Shown here: piece by piece, positions 56,843 through 64,000 of the stretch
How positions within the stretch are numbered: position 1 is the stretch's first letter
How the letters are laid out: each line of letters starts with the position of its first letter
Source: Seriola aureovittata
Lineage: Eukaryota; Chordata; Actinopteri; Carangiformes; Carangidae
Length of the DNA: 64,000 nucleotides
Direction: 5' to 3'
Assembly (NCBI RefSeq): GCF_021018895.1
Contig: NC_079368.1
Span: 62,001-126,000, forward strand
Notes under the pieces: generated by a model
What the model saw: the letters and a program-made list of their open reading frames with translations, nothing else
What the model was told of the DNA's origin: nothing
The model's database searches: none
Program-made: the position numbers and the translations under genes

Positions 56843-58602
56843 TTACTTTAGAATCTCACAGTGTGGTTGGTTTGAGACTTTTCTTAATGTCTTCCTATGG
56901 GTTTTGCAGTCTGAATCAAACCACTTCTCCTTGTTCATTTTCTGTGGTTGTTTTGTTTTACATTTTAAATTTGATAATAAAGTCAAATGACCAAATATGT
57001 GGTTAATGTTTACCAGGCACATCTCTAGACCTTCTGGATTCTTGGTGTAGATCTGGAACAAAGAGGAGTCTAGAAGAGACTGGATTTCTTCACTGATCAT
57101 TGCTTCCTGGTATTGCTGCAGACTGTTTGATGCCCATCCATATGTCTCATTTATGTTGTACTATGTTTACAGGGCTGAGAACATATATTATCTGGGTTTG
57201 TTCCTTTCAGATACAAAATGATCTGACAGTGATCTGATACTGTTGATTATAGCATAATCAACAGTATAGCATAATCAACAGTTGATTATAGCTGTTGATT
57301 ATAGCATAATCAACAGTACTGCTGCCAAGGTTTTAACAATATGTATAACATCCAAAGGAGTCCCCTCACAGCCTTCCACTAACAATGTGCAGACCCAGGG
57401 CTCTGCAAAGCTATAAGACTTGTTTTCCACTAATTAATGTTTTTGTCACAGTTCTTCCTCTTGGGAAGGTTAGGGAAGTTAAGGTTAGCCACAGTGATGT
57501 AATTGCCACCTTCAGTACTTGTAAAGTCTAGTTCCTCCCCAGTTCTAGCATTTAAATCTCCAGTCATCAGCACAGATTCCTGGGCCTGGAAATGACTGAT
57601 CTCTTCTTCTATGGAGGAGAAAATCTCCACAATGAAATATGGAGATTCTGTTGGTGGAATATAAATTGCATAGACCACCAATTACATAGACCATAAATTT
57701 AAAGTTTGTAACTTGTGTGTACATCCAGTGTTTAGTTTGGTTAGTGGAAGAAGAACAATTACCTGCTCATTATCACTGACCATGACTATCACCCATAAGA
57801 TGAGAGCATCATGTACCCAGCATGTTCTGATGTCTCTCAGTTCACTGTGGGCAGGGCCTGCTGTTCCTTTCAAAAACTCGGAATAGGACATTCTGCCTCG
57901 CTGGATCTGCTGCTGCTGTTGTGGTGGTGGTGGAGGTGGTGGAAATGTCTGGGAGGTGGTGAGGTCCTGGGTCTAGGGTTGGTTTTTGCAGACTGGGTAT
58001 GTCTGATGTTCTCATGAGGTCTGCATTGTGGTGGTGGTTGTGGGTGCTGCTGCTTGGGCCTGGCTTGGTAGGCTCTGCTTTCTGCTGTTTTAATGTTGGG
58101 GGTTCCTGTGTTGCTCTGCCTCTTAATTCTTCCTCCTTGGTTCACCGTGACATCTTTCACTGTCTTAGTGAACAGTGGGAACTGCTTCCTTGAGGAGGTG
58201 TACGTGATCATAAAGATCATACAGTGATTTGGCCATGGTTCACAGTCTCTGGTGATGCTGACTTTCAGTAGTGGATCAGTAACACAACATCTGCTTTTGC
58301 AGTGTGACTATCTGCACTGGTAGGACTCTGGCTGGATGATTTCTCTGAGCTGCACCAGGTCTACTTCTCACTGGGTAAAGTGGTCCTTCAGGTCTGATGT
58401 GGAGGTGATGTGGAAGAATCAGGGTACGTTCTCTGTCATCATGATGCTCCTTCTCATTTGGGATGCTACAGACAGTTGGAGAGCATGTCTTACTGGCATG
58501 AGGCTGGAGTTCCCAAGGGGAGGTGTTTACTCTCTCTACCAGAGATTTCAGTGCCTGGAAACTGCCCTTCCCCCCTAATTCAAATTCAAATATCTTAATC
58601 AA
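56843..58602 (-). mobile_element. Second LINE fragment (endonuclease part)
   Basis: Minus-strand frames: a proline/histidine-rich ORF1-like part (about 58600-57700), then an apurinic endonuclease segment with VVYAIYIPPTESPYF and VLMTGDLNARTGEELDF (57430-57681), then KEKWFDSDCKTHRKTLRKVSNQ (56880-57000), which precedes RT in this kind of LINE. The RT is missing, so it is a 5' and middle piece. The clade is not certain. Confidence 0.75.
57240..57316. repeat. Cluster of small palindromes
   Basis: CTGTTGATTAT-AGC-ATAATCAACAG appears at 57240-57264 and again at 57292-57316; half copies lie between. Each arm is 11 bp. Seen in the middle of the LINE fragment, between the two coding blocks. Confidence 0.9.
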
Positions 58603-58984
58603 TAAATAGCTTTATTGGCATTAACAAAAACATGTTATTGCCTAAGCAGTTTACAAATCATTTTCTCTCTCGTTGTCTCAGGGAGCATCTCCCTCAGGAG
58701 GGTGGAGGGAGGAAGCTGACCTGTAGATAGTGCTACACTTGTGATTTACTTTTTTGAGAGGGAGGCAAAAGAGTTGACCATTTTATATATACAGTTGTGT
58801 GGAAAAAGTGTTTGCCCCCTTCCTCATTTTTTGCATGTTTGTCATTTCAATGTTTCAGATCAAACAAATTTAAATATTACACAAAGATAACACAAGTAAA
58901 CACAAAATGCAGTTTTTAAATGAAGGTTTTTATTATTAAGGGAAAAAAAAAAATCATGGCCCTGTGTGAAAAAGTGATTGCCCC

Positions 58985-60854
<1,870 letters not shown>

Positions 60855-61249
60855 GATGTCTAGCTTTTGAGGATCTTTGGTCTACTTCACTTTGTCAGGC
60901 AGGTCCTATTTAAGTGATTTCTTGATTGAGAACAGGTGTGGCAGTAATCAGGCCTGGGTGTGGCTAGAGAAATTGAACTCAGCTTTCCAAAGATGTGATA
61001 AACCACAGTTAATTTATGTTTTAACAGGGGGTGGCAATCACTTTTTCACACAGGGCCATGTAGATTTGGATTCCCCCCCCCTTAATAATAAAAACCTTTA
61101 TTTAAAAACTGCATTTTGTGTTTACTTGTGTTATCTTTGTCTAATATTTACATTTGTTTGATGATCTGAAACATTTAAGTGTGACAAACATGCAAAAAAA
61201 TAAGAAATCAGGAAGGGGGCAAATACTTTTTCACACAACTGTATATATT

Positions 61250-61438
61250 TTTTTGGGGCTTTTCATGCCTTTATGATAACACAGTACAGAGAGACAGGAA
61301 ATGGGGAGGCAGAGAGAGGGGGAATGACATGCAATAAAGGGCCGTCCGATGCGGGATTCGAACCGGGCCGACTGCAGTGAGGACTGTAGCCTCTACATAC
61401 GGGTGCCTGCTCAACCCCCTGCGCCACTCGACACCCCT
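61250..61438 (-). mobile_element. tRNA-derived SINE
   Basis: On the minus strand the head is tRNA-like with A box TGGCGCAGGGGG (61415-61426) and B box GGTTCGAATCC (61354-61364), followed by a non-tRNA body (TGCATGTCATTCCCCCTCTC..) and A-rich tail (CCCCAAAAAAAT). It abuts the TA of the Tc1 element. The internal promoter would serve RNA polymerase III. Confidence 0.85.
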
Positions 61439-62722
61439 TGATTTGACCATTTTAGAAAAAGTCAAGGCTGATCTTCATCTTCTGCAATGGGCAGGGGAAC
61501 CACCTACTGGAGGGGTGTGGGACAACAGCTATGATGATCCATGGAGTACTCACAAAATGAATTACAACGGCTGGGCCGAATGCTCCATGGCTCAGAAGCT
61601 TTGCTTGTTTCAGCTAGGTGTGTCACTTTGTTTTAAAGATCAGAGGAATGGGGTTGGGGTAAGATATGGACTGTCAAGGCAGCAGTTTGAACGTTGTTGT
61701 TCTAACACTCCATGAAGCCCATGTCTTTAATGTTTTACAAACATTCATCATACATTATAATTGGCTTATAGCATTGAGTAATTATACTACAAGCACTCAT
61801 AAACAGTCATAATACTTTCTTACAATAATCATAACATGTAGTAGGCTCACTAAATGACTTACAAGGTAAACTGTCATTACACTTAACTGCTGGGCATCAC
61901 ATTTCTCATAGCTATAATAAATTATAATCCTATTATAATATGATAAACTGCAGAATTGTTTCAGGTATTTCCAATAATGTCAGTCAATTCAGTGTTAAGA
62001 GTGAATAATTTGAGGGAAAATGACATTAATGAAAAGTAAATGTCCATCATTCAGTTAAAAAATTGTAGTACTGTTATGACCCATACACAACTTATGGTGT
62101 CCCCTGATCTACTTTTATCTTCTCACAAGCATCCACTAAGTTTGGAGAAAATTTACAGCTTTTGTATTTACTCACTAAAGTACCACAAGCCTCATTCACT
62201 GGTCCCCAACTCACATTCTTTGTGACTGACAGAGGTGCTTTTCAATCATTACAATCATTTAATATACCAGTCTGTTAAATGGGATCTTTTATTTTCCAAA
62301 TCTGAATCTACTTACCTAAAAGTACAGTGCAACAGTCTGGGCTTGTCTCTCAGACATGAATATTGGGTACTATATAAAGCAAAGGTCAGCTGAAGCACTC
62401 TTATCATTTCTATTTACATGAGGGTCAAACTTTGAACACAAACTTCAACATTAACTGAACAACAATATTAAACTAGTGCCTCATTTTTATTATTTGATAC
62501 AAAAACATCACTGTATTGACGAACCCTTCCCACCAGCTGTGATGATCGATCACCTACTCATCCACACACACCTTCACTACAACAGCTCAAACACAAGTTT
62601 CACACAAACACAGAAGTATGCAGATGACACTGGAGCTATACAACTACAAATTAAACAAGTAGAAAACAATCCCAGGCTTTTTACAAAACGGGTGAGCCGA
62701 CAGATAATACTGACAGGAATGC
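61439..62722. other. Probable SUB1 3' untranslated and downstream region
   Basis: No transposon recognised. Minus AATAAA at 62487-62492, about 230 bp past the SUB1 stop, is the first strong polyadenylation signal. A 112-codon plus frame at 61377-61715 resembles nothing I know. Confidence 0.4.
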
Positions 62723-63013
62723 TTATATTCTCTTAATGGCATCATCGATTTCTGAAATCTGGTCCTTCAGTTGGTTCCACTGTTCAGGATTCAGGGAGAT
62801 ACCTGCAAGAGATTTAAGACAGAGCTTCACCACATACCACTAACAATATCAGACATCCATATGTATGTCAATGAAACAAATTTAAAGATTACTGATGTGA
62901 TCACCTTTCTTCCCCGGCTTCATCTCCCCATCCTGGTTCATCCAGTACTCTCTGATGTCAATCAGGACTTTACCTTTGAAGTCCCTGACGCTGACATATC
63001 TCATCTTTCCAAT
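62723..63013 (-). CDS. sub1: SUB1 (PC4) transcriptional coactivator, last two exons
   Basis: Exon 62905-63013 (109 bp; acceptor GTTTCTTACAG, donor GAAAG/GTGATC) reads [20 protein letters not shown] then [16 protein letters not shown]. Exon 62723-62802 (acceptor TCTCTTGCAG) reads [20 protein letters not shown] then AIKRI and TAA. The split codon is G|GT. The result matches the C-terminal single-strand DNA-binding domain of SUB1/PC4, which helps RNA polymerase II start and binds melted DNA in the nucleus. N-terminal exons lie beyond the right edge. Both exons and splice sites are intact, unlike the transposons, so the gene is likely active. Confidence 0.93.
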
Positions 63014-63340
63014 CTGTAAGAAACAAACTCTTATCTGTTGTTCTTCCTAGTTTTTTTAATATATTTTATTGAACAAAGTGGTCAACAGGTAGTGCAGATG
63101 CAGCCTGACATCATTTTCATTTTTCTTTATGATCTCCCACATCTATGTTCCATCCCAACCCACTCCCCTACAGCAGCCAGATGAACAAATAAGTAAATAA
63201 ATACATAAGTAAATGAGGAAATAGGGAAGAGTGGGTCCTTGCAACATCACGTAGCTGAAAATATCTAAGGAAATCTGAGCTATTAATGTTCAAGTTTGCA
63301 CGCAACTGTTCAAAAATATAGCAAATAACTTATCTATATA
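63014..63340 (-). other. Intron of SUB1
   Basis: Intronic DNA upstream of the exon at 63013; no repeat recognised. Confidence 0.6.
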
Positions 63341-64000
63341 CAGTGCATTCGGAAAGTATTCACACCCCTTCACTTTCCCCACATTTTGTTATGTTACAGC
63401 CTTATTCCAAAAAAGGATTAAATTCCTTTTTTTCTCATCAATCTACACACAATACCCCATAATGACAAGGTTTTTTAAGAAATTTTTGCAAATTTATTAA
63501 AAATAAAAAACATTGCATGTACATAAGTATTCACACCCTTTACTCAGTACTTTGTTGAGGCACCCTTGGCAGCGATTACAGCCTCAAGTCTGAAGCTACA
63601 AGCTTGGCACACCTGTATTTGGGGTATTTCTCCCATTCTTCTCTTCAGATCCTCTCAAGCTCTGTCAGGTTAGATGGAGAGCGTCAGCACAGCTATTTTC
63701 AGGTCTTTCCAGAGATGTTCAATCGGGTTCAAGTCTGGGCTCTGGCTGGGCCACTCAAGGACATTCACAGACTTGTCTCAAAGCCACTCCTTGTCTTGGC
63801 TGTGTGCTTAGGGTCGTTGTCCTGTTGGAAGGTAAACCTTTGCCCCAGTCTGAGGTCCTGAGCGCTCTAGAGCAGGTTTTCATCAAGGACCTCTGTACTT
63901 TGCTCCGTTCATATTTCCTCCATCCATCTAGTCTCCCAGTTCCTGCCGCTGAAAAACATCCCCACAGCATGATGCTGCCACCACCATGCTTCACTGTAGG
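63341..64000 (-). mobile_element. Tc1/mariner element in a SUB1 intron, cut by the window edge
   Basis: CAGTGCATTCGGAAAGTATTC after TA at 63339-63340, then the inner copy of ATTCACACCC at about 63530. The minus-strand transposase end is readable: [20 protein letters not shown] at 63935-63994, with the rest frameshifted near 63930. Same family as 15032-15415. Confidence 0.9.

Noticed and set aside
61354..61426. tRNA gene suggested by perfect A and B boxes
   Set aside because: The tRNA-like head continues into a SINE body and A-rich tail, and the cloverleaf looks degenerate.

Overview
The window looks like non-coding, transposon-packed nuclear DNA of a teleost fish. The only gene I can name is SUB1/PC4: two spliced exons on the minus strand near the right edge (62723-63013). 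One more pair of exons at 16009-17547 (minus) joins in phase and may be an unidentified membrane-protein gene. Almost everything else is transposable elements, most of them broken. Their mixture points to a ray-finned fish: Tf1/sushi-type chromovirus Gypsy, BEL/Pao, a Gypsy with a PNMA-like gag, an L1/Tx1-type LINE, Tc1/mariner, PIF/Harbinger, a CACTA-like element and a tRNA-derived SINE.

Layout. 1-2.4 kb: a 235-bp dispersed repeat and a piece of a DNA element. 2.43-6.80 kb: chromovirus A (minus), flanked by a 5-bp target duplication (GGATC), with gag and most of its 5' LTR deleted. 6.9-12.9 kb: BEL/Pao element (minus) with a 1.1-kb internal tandem duplication whose junction carries another copy of the 235-bp repeat. 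12.9-19.2 kb: mostly unique DNA, one Tc1 end and the unidentified exons. 19.2-30.65 kb: element C, a Gypsy with PNMA-like gag (minus), split by chromovirus B (plus, 20446-25323, target duplication GATAG). 30.84-44.63 kb: chromovirus D/E (minus), split inside its protease by a 7.7-kb CACTA-like transposon (34550-42276) with terminal inverted repeats, its own transposase and an accessory gene, itself invaded by a BEL gag fragment; its gag carries a probable solo LTR. 46.9-49.9 kb: 5'-truncated LINE. 51.7-53.8 kb: chromovirus F fragment. 53.87-56.83 kb: PIF/Harbinger with convergent transposase and Myb-like genes, the latter split by a Tc1 element. 56.84-58.6 kb: second LINE (minus). 58.79-61.24 kb: Tc1 element carrying a third LINE fragment. 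61.25-61.44 kb: SINE. Then SUB1 exons, and a further Tc1 running off the window, in the next upstream SUB1 intron.

How the parts work together. The retroelements are gag-protease-RT-RNase H-integrase (with chromodomain in the chromoviruses) machines, none intact. The best-preserved signals are cis: in chromoviruses B and D/E the primer-binding site just inside the 5' LTR is complementary to a sequence inside the same LTR, 25-30 bp after a TATA-like box. This is the self-priming arrangement of the Tf1/sushi group. I saw no CRISPR, no toxin system and no clearly novel protein machinery; the interest lies in nesting, self-priming and palindromes.
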